NCBI RefSeq assembly: GCF_036588685.1
Contig: NC_086380.1
Coordinates: forward strand, 49,030,544 to 49,094,543
DNA: 64,000 nucleotides
DNA from: Mytilus trossulus
Taxonomy: Eukaryota > Mollusca > Bivalvia > Mytilida > Mytilidae
Direction of reading: 5' to 3'
In this document: positions 1-10,962 of the stretch, in pieces
Layout of the letters: each line of letters begins with the position of its first letter
Position numbering within the stretch: position 1 is the first letter of the stretch
The notes under the pieces: generated by a model
What the model saw: only the letters and a program-made list of their open reading frames with translations
Told to the model about the DNA's origin: nothing
Databases searched by the model: none
Position numbers and translations under genes: made by a program

Positions 1-358
1 CGTGAAAAAAAGTCCATTGACCCATACTTTTTTAAACAGTTTTTAAAAAAGCATGATAAAAGCTTCATTTTGACAAGTTATCAAAAAATTCTGTCAGTTT
101 TGATTAACACGCCCCAGCCACCTTAATGGACAATTTAGATTAATTATTTAAAAGCAGTATAAGGGAGGTAATCCAATTAAAAATTTAAAGAATACTGTAA
201 TATATATGTTTGAATACCTCCTTTACACTACTTAAAAAAACTACTTAAAAATTATGTATCAAGAAATGATGATTGTCTCAAGATGTGTAGCTGTAAATTT
301 ATTTTAAGAAGTAACTATCAACATGATTTATAATTAATATTAATTTTTACTGTGTCAC
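1..358. other. No feature recognised
   Basis: AT-rich non-coding sequence with no convincing ORF, splice context or repeat boundary. Confidence 0.5.
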
Positions 359-770
359 TTTATATTTTAACGTTTTACGATGTATTTAAATGAGAAGTTC
401 TTGTTGCCAACTCCATCAGAAATTTGAATTGAGATCATTGTTGGAATAAGGGAAAGGGGGAGGTGAAAAAAATTGGGGGGGGGGTACATTTTTCTCATTT
501 CAGATTTCAGAAATTTAGTAGAATTTTTCTTCAAATAATTTTTTTGAGGGGATTAAAATTCAACAGCATAGTGTATTATTGGTCAAAAGCAAAAACAAAT
601 TAAGTTCATTAGACATGTTAGACCACATTCATTTTGTGTCAGAAACCTTTGCTGTGTCAACTATTCAATCATAATCCAAATTCAGAGCTGTAACAAGCTT
701 GAATGTTGATTCATACTTGCCCCAACTGTTAGTTTTCGACCTCTGCACCCTTGGGAACATTTTTTTACAT
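359..770 (+). repeat. Family B 3' module (solo copy)
   Basis: Same order of words as the 3' end of the long family B repeats (3930-4325, 59130-59513): gatgtatttaaatgag, an oligo-G tract, ttcaacagcatagtg, then gctgtgtcaactattcaatc and cttgccccaactgtt. The upstream part of the family is missing. Confidence 0.7.
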
Positions 771-819
771 CTTTGCCTATATCACACATGTATTATCTTG
801 AAGTGTAACTTATAATGAC

Positions 820-1830
820 AGACAGAGAGAAGCTTGAAGTTGAAAAATTGATCAATAAGTTGGCAATTTGCATAATTGAAATTGTGAGTTATTGCCCTTT
901 CATGACAATTTTTACCAATTTTAAGCTTACTTGGCCCAAAGGTCTAACTGAGCTTTTCTTATCACTTTGCATCCCTCTTCAATCTTTGTTGTTTCTTATC
1001 AATACTAGCTGACATCCTTCACAAAAAAAAAATCACCTTTAAAACCTTTTTGCCAAATTTAAGCATATTCATGATATTTCGTCACAATCATCATGATCAT
1101 CAATAGGTTATAACTGGTAACAAAAAATGTCCAATGATAAGCCTGCCAATCAAGATAGCCAACTTGACTAAAATATTAATATAGGAGTAAAATGCAGGTT
1201 TCTTCATATATATATTGAAAACCTTTATAAATACTAATAGAGAAAATCTGTCTTGGGCTCAAATGTTCAAAAGGTTGAGCTACATGTAGCTACCAATAGT
1301 CAATATAGATCAAAACTGGCAAACGATTATTTCTAGGAATTATTGCCCTAAAATGACAAATTTAACCTTTCTAAATTTTTTTGCCTGTAATCATGGTAAT
1401 CATGAAAACTATAATTGATAGGCAATAACTTTAAATTGTAAACATGTTGAGCAAAAGTTCTGCAAACAAGTCAACATAATTGAAATCATTTAAGGCTCCT
1501 TATTAAAGTTATTGCCCTTTAATTACTTATTTAACTATTTTTTGTGTTTGCCTCATATCTTAAAAATGATGTTAAATAGATGAAACTGAATAAGCAAAAA
1601 TGATCAGCAAGACAAGATCTACAAATAAGACTAATGGAGGAAATCATCTAACAACTCTTTTGTTGAGTTATTCAGTCTTTTAATGATGATTTTAACAATT
1701 TTTTTGCTTTGTATGATAAAAATCAAAATATACAAAGATATAAAACACTGTACAACAGACACTTTAAACCACAAAAATGATCAGCAAGGTCTGATAATCA
1801 GTCAAAATTTGTTGATATGAGCAAAACCCA
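820..1830 (+). repeat. Diverged family A copy
   Basis: Recognisable but old copy: gttattgccctttcatgacaatttttacc, then aagcttacttggccc and actgagcttttcttatcac as in the AGCTCACC-type units of intron 2, followed by gtaaaatgcaggtt and gatcagcaagacaagatct. Many substitutions. Confidence 0.55.
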
Positions 1831-1849
1831 TACAGCATATATAGTTAGC

Positions 1850-1970
1850 CAAAAAAATACATACACTCACTGAATGGGGCAGTGTTAAACATGTTTGCTG
1901 GCACAAAACCCTACCCCTAACCTAAGACAGTGGCATATCAGTTTAACATGTCATATATCCACTAGAAATT
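1850..1970 (+). repeat. Family C 3' fragment
   Basis: Contains gggcagtgttaaacatgtttgctgg and cctacccctaacctaagacagtgg in diverged form, matching the 3' end of the copy at 23745-24142. Confidence 0.5.
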
Positions 1971-2465
1971 GTGATATGTTAATACAAAGCTAGTCCAACT
2001 TTGTAGAAACAGACTAATATTTTAAGACTATAAAAATAAGCAGTGGATAGAAAGTTATGGCACAAAATAATACTGTAATGATCATTTAGATACAAAATTA
2101 GGAAGCATTTAGCATGTTTATAAGGTTCATGACTTGATCAGAAAAATGTTTTTCCTATACATTAAAACATCTAACATGTAAAAGGAAGATAAGAGTTTTG
2201 TCTCTACTGCAATGAAAGTCTATGAAAGTCTATGGTATTACTATCCAGTGGCAGAGCCGTACACTATTTATATAAAGCTTTATATTTCAGAAGTTAAAAG
2301 ACCAGCGGAAATCTTCATACCTTGTATGCAGATACCTTCGTTATGTTACGAAGTTTCCCTTTTTTTTATGCCCCTTGTCCAGAACCTCATTTTTACAGTT
2401 CTGTTCAGTTCTGTTACAGTTTTTTTGTCATGTGAATTTCTCACTTATTATGAGTAATAGGATAA
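1971..2465. other. No feature recognised
   Basis: AT-rich sequence. A short open frame at 2212-2457 has no recognisable domain and no splice or start support. Confidence 0.4.
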
Positions 2466-2469
2466 CTAT

Positions 2470-2750
2470 ATTTGGTATATGAGTTTTTTATGCAACGTCT
2501 ACATGTCTGTCAGACAGGGTTAACCTGACCTCGACCGTAATTCATGAATCACTGATCCAGGTTAAAGTTAGGTGATTTAAGGATACAACAAGCAGCAAGT
2601 CAACTATATGTGGTGTATGGAATGATTGTTAGAGGTACATGTCACTCTGGCAGGTTTCATCTGACCTTGACCTCATTTTCATGGTTCATTGCAACATGTT
2701 GCAATTGGTTAACATTAAGTGTTTGTGTTTGGGTAGGTTTTCTAAAAAAA
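2470..2750 (+). repeat. Family E units (two degenerate)
   Basis: Carries the words ctatatgtggtgtatggaatgattg and catctgaccttgacctcattttcatggttc of the ~150-bp unit tandemly repeated at 26990-27790. Confidence 0.65.
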
Positions 2751-2751
2751 A

Positions 2752-4325
2752 GATTGTTTTCTATACAACCGCAAAATTTTTTAATTTTTCGTCGTGTATT
2801 GGTATCACGTTGGCGTCATCTTCTGCGTCGTCGTCTTCGTCCAAATACTTTTGGTTCTCGCCCTATAACTTTAGTATAACTGAATAGAAATCAATGAAAT
2901 TTAAACACAAGGTTTATGACCATAAAAGGAAGGTTGGGATTGATTTTTGGAGTTTTGATCCCAACAGTTTGGGAATAAGGGGCCCAAAGGGACCAAAACT
3001 AAACTTTTGTTTGATTTCATCAAAAATTGAATAATTGGGGTTCTTTGATATGCCGAATCTAACTGTGTATGTAGATTCTTAATTTTTGGTCCTGTTTTCA
3101 AATTGGTCTACATTAAGTTCCAAAGGGTCCAAAATTAAACTTAGTTTGATTTTAACAAAAATTGAATCCTTGGGGTTCTTTGATATGCTGAATCTAAAAA
3201 TGTACTTAGATTTTTGATTATTGACCCAGTTTTCAAAATGGTCCAAATCGGGGTCCAAAATTAAACTTTGTTTGATTTCATCAAAAATTGAATAATTGGG
3301 GTTCTTTTATATGCCAAATCTAACTGTGTATGTAGATTCTTTATTTTTGGTCCCGTCTTCAAATTGGTCTAGATTAAGGTCCAAAGGGTCCAAAATTAAA
3401 CTAAGTTTGATTTTAACAAAAAATGAATTCTTGGTCTTCTTTGATATGCTGAATCTAAACATGTACTTTGTTTTTTATTATGGGCCCAGTTTTCAAGTTG
3501 GCCCAAAATAGGATTCAAAATTATTATATTAAGTATTGTGCAATAGCAAGAAATTTTCAATTGCACAGTATTCAGCAATAGCAAGAAATCTTCATTTGTA
3601 CAGTATTGTACAATAACAAGAAATTTGCAATTGCCCAGTATTGTTCAATAGCAAGAAATCTTCAATTGCACAGTATTGTGCAATAGCAAGTATTTTCAAT
3701 TGCACAGTATTGCGCAATAGCAAGAATTATATCTAATTGCACAATATTGTGCAATAGCAAGAAATTTTCAATTAAAGTTATCTTTCTTTGTCCAGAATAG
3801 TAGTTGAATCAACTTAAATCACTGTTTTATACAATATACAATGTACTTTCACTTTTACTAATAAATTGAAACAATCTTTACCATTCAGTGATAACAAGCA
3901 CTTTTTTTTACATTTCAATATTTTATGATGTATCTAAATGAGCAGTTATTGTTGCAAACTCCATTAGAAATTTGAATTGAGATCAGTTTTGGAATAAAGG
4001 AAAGGGGGATGTGAAAAAAAAATTGGGGGGGGGGGGTTCAATTTTTCTCATTTCAGATTTCATAAATAAAAAGAAAATTTCTTCAAACATTTTTTTGAAA
4101 GGATTAATATTCAACAGCATAGTGAATTGCTCAAAGGCAAAAAAAAAAAGTTAAGTTCATTAGACCACATTCATTCTTTGTCAGAAACCTATGCTGTGTC
4201 AACTATTTAATCACAATCCAAATTTAGAGCTGAATCCAGCTTGAATGTTGTGTCCATACTTGCCCCAACCGTTCAGGGTTCAACCTATGCGGTCATATAG
4301 AGCTGCACCCTGTGGAGCATCTGGT
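2752..4325 (+). repeat. Family B, near full-length copy
   Basis: Starts at tatacaaccgcaaaatttt with cgtcgt-rich sequence, continues through aaggttgggattgattttt and several ~170-bp internal subrepeats (ggggttctttgatatgc ... gaatctaa), then the GCAATAG tandem part (3530-3775) and the 3' module ending near gtggagcatctgg. The same order recurs at 57718-59513. No coding capacity is visible; the small frames inside are incidental. Confidence 0.8.
3530..3775 (+). repeat. ~33-bp tandem repeat with hairpin core inside family B
   Basis: About seven imperfect units of gcaatagcaagaaattttcaattgcacagtatt. Each unit junction contains TTGCACA-GTAT-TGTGCAA, which can fold into a 7-bp stem. Equivalent arrays sit at 58805-58900 and 59565-59755. 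Confidence 0.75.
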
Positions 4326-4700
4326 TTCTATTTGTTTTGGTCATAAGCAATGGGTCAACAATATTTGGTGTATGGAATAATTATAGGGTGCAGTGGCAGA
4401 TCCAGAGGGGGGGTTCCGGGGGTGCGCACCCCCTTTATTTTGGCCGATCAATGCATTTGAATCGGGACATATGTTTTGCACCCCCCCTTTGCCCTGGGCT
4501 AGTCCCCCCCCCTTTCGAAATATCCTGCATCCGCCACTGAGGGTGTACATGTCTATGTAACAGTTTTTTTATCTGACCTTGACCTTATTACTTGTCATTA
4601 ATCTTAAAGAATGTTATTAGTTTATATGATACTTGTAGTTAAACCTTTATCTTTAAGACTTTCAGCATAAGATCAATCGTCAGTAAAACAGGTGAGACAT
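4326..4700 (+). repeat. Family E unit and tail, split by a small MITE
   Basis: Unit words caatatttggtgtatggaataatt before 4391 and tgtacatgtctatg with ctgaccttgacc after 4545; the tail (cagtaaaacaggtgagacatttcagta) matches the tail of the 27-kb array at about 27750. It ends some 70 bp before the HEPN exon. Confidence 0.65.
4391..4539. mobile_element. 149-bp MITE, 6-bp target duplication
   Basis: Ends are CAGTGGCAGATCCAG at the left and, reversed from the right, CAGTGGCGGATGCAG: imperfect TIRs. AGGGTG is directly repeated at 4385-4390 and 4540-4545. The interior is G/C-tract rich. It interrupts a family E unit. TIR style suggests a hAT-like non-autonomous element (inference). Confidence 0.75.
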
Positions 4701-4773
4701 TTCAGTATGTGCACACTCATTTATGGAATTTTTACAAAATTTTTTTATTAATGACCTTTTTCTATATTTACAG

Positions 4774-4991
4774 GTACCCCATCATCTGAAAAGTACGACA
4801 TTACACTTATGATAAATTTGATCAGAAATCTGACGGACATACAGATCAGCAGTAAACTTCCCTTACCTTCACAAGTCAGTGTTGGTGATGATCTATCCAG
4901 GATACAGTATTACAGAAATAAAATTGCTCACATGGACAGTTTTATGATTGAGGATGATGATTTCAATATTTACTGGGAGGATATAGCACAG
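4774..4991 (+). CDS. Gene 1, internal exon: second half of a DZIP3-type HEPN domain
   Basis: Internal exon of a HEPN-nSTAND3-ankyrin gene, bounded by a pyrimidine-rich acceptor ending at 4773 and a GTATGT donor at 4992. It starts with a split codon (GT are bases 2-3) and ends in phase 0. The peptide carries the HEPN signature RNKIAH (codons 4914-4931), i.e. RNxxxH, after DDLSRIQYY, which is typical of the DZIP3-like HEPN group; the same layout recurs in gene 2 (DDIERIRRFRNETLH). In HEPN ribonucleases the Arg and His form the metal-independent RNase site, so RNA cleavage is a family-based prediction. The preceding helices (homologous to gene 2 residues 1 to about 72) should be on an upstream exon, which I did not find in 1-4773; with introns of 6-7 kb it may lie outside the window. 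An acidic patch (EDDDFN) follows the motif. Confidence 0.85.
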
Positions 4992-5069
4992 GTATGTATT
5001 CAAAGAGTAGTAAACTGGAATTTGAAAAGTGTTTGTTATATCAAGATATTTGTACCATTATCATCATAA

Positions 5070-5549
5070 TCATAATTTATATTATACCCCACAAAACAAA
5101 GTTGGGGAGGGTATAATGTTTTGAATTGTCTATCTGTCTGTCTGTCCTGTTCTTTTCATCGCAACTTTCTGAAACCAAACAACATAATTGCATGAAACTT
5201 TGTAGATAATAAGGACATACTACATCGCATGCAGAAATGCATAAAAACAGGAAATTACAATTCCATTTTTTTTTTAGTTATGCCAGATTACCTTAATTTT
5301 CAGGCAAAATATACTACTGCAACATTTTGTCATCACAACTTGTCTGAAACCACTCAACAGAGTTCAATGAAACTTTGTATCTTATAAGGACATATGTTAA
5401 TGTGCATATAGACAGGAAATTTAATTTGTTTTCTATGAGTTATGCCTCTTAACTCAGAAATTTCTTGTCATTGCAACTCCTCTGAAACACAACAGAATTT
5501 CAAGAAACTTTGTAGATAATAAGGAAATACCATATGGATATGCATATAG
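5070..5549 (+). repeat. Family F copy, left part
   Basis: Begins taccccacaaaacaaagttggg and repeats the words gaaactttgtagataataaggac and aggaaatt about every 130-180 bp. The copy is interrupted at 5549 by the 4.9-kb TIR element and resumes at 10488. Confidence 0.75.
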
Positions 5550-6359
5550 TAGGGACTCTGTGGGATTTTTATAGGAGTATTTCATAGTTAATATCAATGT
5601 ATTATTTGAATGTACCATATGGCAGAAGAAATTTAACGTACATGGTTTCAGAAAATCATTTGACCTTTGACCCATAGCACGTGTCGGAGTTTGATGACAA
5701 TACAATTTTTTTCTGCCAAAATTTCTTCATCCTTAATGCCAACTGTATATACATGTACAAAAAGTGTAAATATGTTGATAACTTAGATACATTGTCTTTA
5801 AAAGTATGTTTTCTGTTTACTTAAGCTTATGTTGTCGTTATCAGCTTTTTCAAAAGATTAAAAAAGGAAATAAACAGAGATAATAGTATTGAGATTGTAA
5901 AACTGGAAAAAATAAATTTGACTAAAACTGAACATATTTAGCAGGACATTTTTGTATTTTATTACTTAAAGTTTGTTTATGATTGTAACTGATTTGGTGG
6001 AAATGACAAAACAAATAAGCATTTTAAACTGGAGAACATAAAGGAGAAAAGGGGGAGGGAAAAAAAAAAAGGTGATGGGGTCGGACCACTTTTTTTAACT
6101 TCCGATTTCGGAAACGAAGTATATCATCATAGGGATTTTTGGATTTAATGTAATTTAAATCTGGAATTATGTGTATTTACGTCCAGTAAATCTGGGTTTT
6201 CATTCATCGGGTATTAGTATTGTAATAAAAGTAACCCTCCCAAAGCTTCTGACTTTAATCCCAAAAAAATGTGTTTGATTTTGGCGTTACACAATCTTGT
6301 TTCAAAGCACTCCACAAAGTTATAATCAGAATAATGTCATTTACTGTTCGCCCTGCATG

Positions 6360-6518
6360 CAGGGGCGGATCCAGTCATTTTAAAAAGATGGGTTCCCAAA
6401 CTAGGACAAGGGAGGGGGTGAGGATTCCAACTACATGTCTCCATTCAAATGCATTGATCGTCCAAAAAAGGAGGGGGGTTCCAACCCCCAGAACCCTCTG
6501 CTTGGATCCGTCGCTGCG
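6360..6518. mobile_element. Degenerate MITE related to the 4391 element
   Basis: Begins CAGGGGCGGATCCAG and ends near GGATCCGTCGCTG. Its middle (catgtctccattcaaatgc) is the reverse complement of the 4391-4539 middle, so it is the same family in the opposite orientation. No target duplication could be read. Confidence 0.5.
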
Positions 6519-7034
6519 GTGATCAACGATAACACAGAGCTAAATAGACTTTATATAAAAAAAAAATTTGGCACTCATACCACATCATCCTATATCTATT
6601 GAAATTGTATCCTGGCTACAGACTAGTTCAACAAAAGTTGCAGAGTTATGAAGAGTAATAACGTGTACAATGCAATATCAAATAACCGACGAACATTTTT
6701 TACCTTCTTTTTTTTTTTAGCTCAAACTGGACAACTTATTTAAGATACAGGGAATCTGCACAAAAGACACTCAGACTGTTTGCTTTGAACAGTGCACATT
6801 CATTAATCAATGTATTTTCCAAAAATATAAAAACATGTAATTTCATCAGGATTTTGAGATGAGATATTGTCAAATAAGGCCCTGGAAAAGTAAACTCGAA
6901 ATTAAGGAATTGGACCCCTCTGAACCCCAACCAATCATAATGGAGCAGGTCTTATAGCCGTGCAAAAGGAAAGAATTCAATATAAATGCAATTTTAAATG
7001 GTTTTATATAAGTCATATTTTAGGGCCTTTTAAA

Positions 7035-7265
7035 GAAGAGGGGCGAAAAATACCAAAGGAACAGTCAAAGTAATAAATCGAAAATAAACCGACAACGCCA
7101 TGGCTGAACATGAAAAAGATAAACAGACAAACAATCGTACACATGACACAACATAAAGAACTAAAGAATAAGCAACAAGAACACCATCAAAAACTGGGGG
7201 TCTCAGGTGCGCCGGAATAGTAAGTATATCCTGCTTCACATGTGGCACCCATCGTGTTGATCATG
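7035..7265 (+). repeat. Family D copy
   Basis: Shares with 28272-28480 the ordered words aaataccaaaggaacagtcaaa, gacaacgccatggctg, aataagcaacaagaacacc and gggggtctcaggtgcgccgg. Confidence 0.7.
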
Positions 7266-7319
7266 CTATAACAAATCCAGCGAATAGTACAATTCTGTAG
7301 GCCACATTCTTCAAAGGGA

Positions 7320-7465
7320 TTGAAGCGTACTGTTCAGTGTCAGCCTACTTCGGCTCCGTGTTAAAGACAGTACTTAGATCTATAATGGTTTTTCTTTTTT
7401 GCAAATTGTGACTTGGATGGAAGGTTGTCTCATTGGCACTCATACAACATCTTCTTATATCTATA
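7320..7465 (+). repeat. Short dispersed repeat (cggctccgtgttaaaga type)
   Basis: tcggctccgtgttaaagac, then ttggatggaaggttgtctcattggc and catacaacatcttcttat. The last part is related to family C reversed. Boundaries are uncertain. Confidence 0.45.
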
Positions 7466-7790
7466 GATCGTGAATGCCATGTTAGCCAAGAAAAGATTAA
7501 ATCTTAATAAAAGATCAAGAAGAAAATGCTTTATTTTGGGGTTTTTTTCGTTGGCTTTATAACAAGTACAAAGACAAGACAAACTAATTTTTCAAAATGT
7601 TCTAAATTTAGTCTGAATAAAAAAAAATCCTTCATCAAACACCTAGTTCCATCTTATTGCTCAGCAGTTGTTTCACAGTCTGAAAGTATAAAATAGTAGA
7701 AATAAAAACCATTTGTTCTATACCTATATAAACTCTTTTTCATTTTATAATATTAAAAAAAAAAGGAGATTCTTCTTTGTAAAGAATATG

Positions 7791-8086
7791 AGATCGGTTG
7801 ATGAATGCCCAGTGGCAAGTATTTCATTATAGTCAGGAGGATCAAAGATATAGATTGGTTAACTAATGCCCAGTCACAAATATTTCATTATATTCAGGAT
7901 GATCAAAGATATAGATTGGTTAATTAATCCCAGTGGCAAATATTTCAGTATATTCAGGAGGATCAAATATATAGATTGGTTAATTAATGCCCAGTTGCAA
8001 ATATTTCATTATGTTCAGGAGGATCAAAGATATAGATTGGTTGATTAATGTCAAGTGGCAAATATTTCATTATATTCAGGAGGATA
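7791..8086 (+). repeat. Tandem array, ~60-bp unit, about 5 copies
   Basis: Unit words gatcaaagatatagattgg, taatgcccagtggcaaat and atttcattatattcagga repeat at 59-62-bp spacing with a few substitutions per unit. An open frame through it is a by-product. Confidence 0.85.
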
Positions 8087-8925
8087 CAAACAAATATATA
8101 AAATACTGTTTAGATCTGATGAATACAAAATTTAAAAACAATTTCCAGTATAGTTTTCTGTAGTTGCAAACTGATATGATGTAACAATGTCAATATAACC
8201 ATGTATTTAATTAACCTACTTTCATAAAAAATGTTTAAATACTAAAAATATTTCCGACATTTAAAAATCCTTTTTACATGTACCTTGTAGAATTATGATT
8301 GTTTTGCTTATATGCCTGGCTTTAACCATGTGTGGTTGAGTACATGCTGATGTTATGTTGTCAATTGGCCTGAGGTTTGCTTGTTAGAGAACAACAACAT
8401 GACTGTCATGAGTCATTGCAAGTTTTTTTTTGAATTCAGAAAGCAAATCAGTTTCAATCTAATGCATTATAATTAAATTAAGTCTCCATCCCCACTGGTC
8501 GTTACTGCGTATTTATACACCCAACACAGTCAGAAGACACCTCACTTTCTATTGTGGGTTTTAATACTAATGGAACGATTGAAGTCAAGGTAATTGAAAG
8601 GAGAAATAAAGTTTGTGTCATGCATATTTTTAATTTACATATGTGCAATTTCTTTGATTTGATCCTTTACAAATATTCTTTAAATTAAATGTATTTACGG
8701 GAAAGGTTGGTGCTTTTAATTAATAAGTTTGTAATTTTGGTGGTCACTGTTGTACTTCAAATATAAATCTATGCAACAGAGGTATCAAATGATTACCAGC
8801 AATTGGCATTGTAAATTTGGTCACATTTATTTATCAATAATTTATCATACTCAAATATATTGAGACATATTATATATTTTTTCAATAAATTATCGATCAA
8901 ATTGCAGCAAATGGATTTAAGATCC
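8087..8925. other. No feature recognised
   Basis: AT-rich interior of the 4.9-kb element with no ORF or repeat that I can name. Confidence 0.4.
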
Positions 8926-8927
8926 CG

Positions 8928-9236
8928 CTAACATATTTCCCACCGCCACATTCTGTATGTATGTGCCTGTCCCAAGTCAGGAGCCTGTTATTCAGTAGTT
9001 GTCGTTTGTCTATGACATACATGTTTGAATTTGTTCATTATGTACACATATTAGGTCGTTATTTTTCTCGTTTAATAACATTGTCTTTTCAATGCCCTTT
9101 ATAGCTTTCTATGCCGCGGTACATGCTTTGCTCATTGTTGAAGGCTATACAGTGACCTACAGTTTTTAATTTCTGTGTCTCTTAACTTAGTGGGGAGAGT
9201 TGTCTCATTGACAATCATACCACATCTTCCTTTTTA
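8928..9236 (-). repeat. Family C copy, minus orientation
   Basis: Contains ccgccacattctgtatg, tgcctgtcccaagtcagg and gttgtctcattgacaatcataccac, the reverse complement of the 23745-24142 copy. Confidence 0.75.
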
Positions 9237-10440
9237 TAATAAATACTTTTACAATATTTGAACTACAAATCAAATAAAAAAAAATCATTCTATTAATAAT
9301 TAAAGGGCCCTTCGGTACATATTAATTACAAACAAGATAATAATAATAAAAAAAAAATACTACTTAATAATTCTTATTTGACAATTTAGATCTACATAAT
9401 TATATTCTTTTCTCTGATTTGCCTAGAAAATAATATAAACATTACAGCCTTCTGTCATCTAACTATATAATGCAGTTCATTGGGAATTATATTATGGCAG
9501 TTAAAAAATATATGGAACTATATCTTTTTAAAATTGTCCTGTCGACTCTGAATGAAGCTATTTTATTTATTATCCCGCATAGTGCCTCAATAGTTTTACC
9601 TGGAAAGGGAATTAACCCATATGTCTGAATTACAAACCAACAGAAATTTTACACTGTAATAATAGTTATCCTCGAGTGATTTCGAGCGAGTGATTATCAG
9701 TGTGAAGAGTATAATACTATAGTTTTCTTCGTGAAAGAAAATTGAAACACAGTATTAAATAAAAATTAATTGTTTATCACCGATATCAAGGTGTAAAATA
9801 GGAAGACACTTCTACGGAGCGCCGATTATATAATTCCAATGAGAAAATATTTCATGTGGTTTGTAACGTCGTGAACGTTCACGGCTATCTTTTTTCTCCT
9901 TTTCTTAGACGAAACATACCATCTTTACCAGGGTCGCGCCTTGCTCATGTAGAACAGATCAACACATATCCAACATGATTTTACGGAGAAAATATTATAG
10001 ATTTTGGAAAAGTATGGATCCCCCCGTTATTTTTAGAAATAACACTTATTTTTGGCAAAAACATTAAAAAAATGTCGTTAATATTAATAATTTCCTACCT
10101 TCTTCTACAATTTTACTCGAGATACTTACAAAATCAGATTCCTGGTTTATTTCTGCATTTGTGGGTCAATTTTCGTTGTCTGTTTACCTTTCTATAAATA
10201 GCGGAACGGAAAGGGTTAGCATTTGTCTGTCTCGATAGCTGAAAACTGACGTTTACGGCAACGCTTATCGTAGTTCAAAGATTTACTGCAAGCTAATATA
10301 CACGTTGAAATATAAGATTATTACTGAATTTAAAAGTGCAGATACTGTAGTTTCTCAAGCTATTTTTATTTATTTTTTACAGTGAGGGAAAAGTTGTTTA
10401 TTTTGCAGTTACAAAAACGTTGCAAATGCAAAAAAAGCAT
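9237..10440. other. No coding feature recognised
   Basis: Right-hand part of the 4.9-kb element. Non-repetitive in this window, with no ORF above 60 codons that looks real. Confidence 0.4.
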
Positions 10441-10487
10441 TGCGGCAGATACAGGTTTTTTAACGTGACGTTCCTACAGAGTCCCTA

Positions 10488-10960
10488 CATATAGACTGAA
10501 AATTAAGATTCAATATTTCTTTTCTAGGAGTTGTGCCCCTTTAACTAAGTATTTTGGCCAAATATACTGCAGTAACAGTTTTTTATTGCAACTACTCAGA
10601 GTTATGCCCCTGTAACTTAGTATTTTGGCCAAAATATACTGCTGTAACAGTTTTTGATAGCAATTACATATATACCCTGAAACCACTCAACAGAATTTCA
10701 ATTTAACTTTGTAGATAATAAGGACTAACTTTTTACATGTGCATATATACAGGTAATTACCATTCAAAAAATTTTGTAGGAGTTATGCCCATTTTCACTA
10801 AAAAATACTTCTGCAACAGTTTGTAATCACAACTTCTCTGAAACTACACAACAGAATTTCATGAAACTTTGTAGATTATAAGGACAAGGAAGAATATGCT
10901 ATGTAAATGTGCATATCAACAGGAAATTATGAATTAATTTTTATGCAAAATTTATTATGC
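10488..10960 (+). repeat. Family F copy, right part
   Basis: Resumes the copy interrupted at 5549: ggagttgtgcccctttaac, attttggccaaa and actttgtagataataaggac words, ending where a G/A repeat begins. Confidence 0.7.
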
Positions 10961-10962
10961 CC

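Larger units (their letters stand above)
5550..10487. mobile_element. 4.94-kb TIR element inserted in family F, within intron 1 of gene 1
   Basis: The left end reads TAGGGACTCTGTGGGA and the right end, reversed, TAGGGACTCTGTAGGA: a 16-bp TIR with one mismatch. The 7-bp direct repeat CATATAG lies at 5543-5549 and 10488-10494, and the flanking family F sequence reads continuously if the element is removed. No transposase-like ORF is visible, so it appears non-autonomous or gutted. It has itself been invaded by a CAGGGGCGG MITE, families C and D and a tandem array. I could not assign a superfamily. Confidence 0.75.

Noticed and set aside
3530-3775. Regular ~33-bp repeats resembling a CRISPR array
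   Set aside because: Units are contiguous with no unique spacers, the DNA is eukaryotic in character, and the array lies inside a dispersed repeat family.
4337-4550. Overlapping plus and minus frames of 67-69 codons
   Set aside because: Both run through the MITE at 4391-4539 and reflect its G/C tracts and inverted ends.
1-4773. Missing first HEPN exon of gene 1
   Set aside because: I looked for a segment like gene 2 residues 1-72 with a compatible donor and found only repeats; it is probably upstream of the window.
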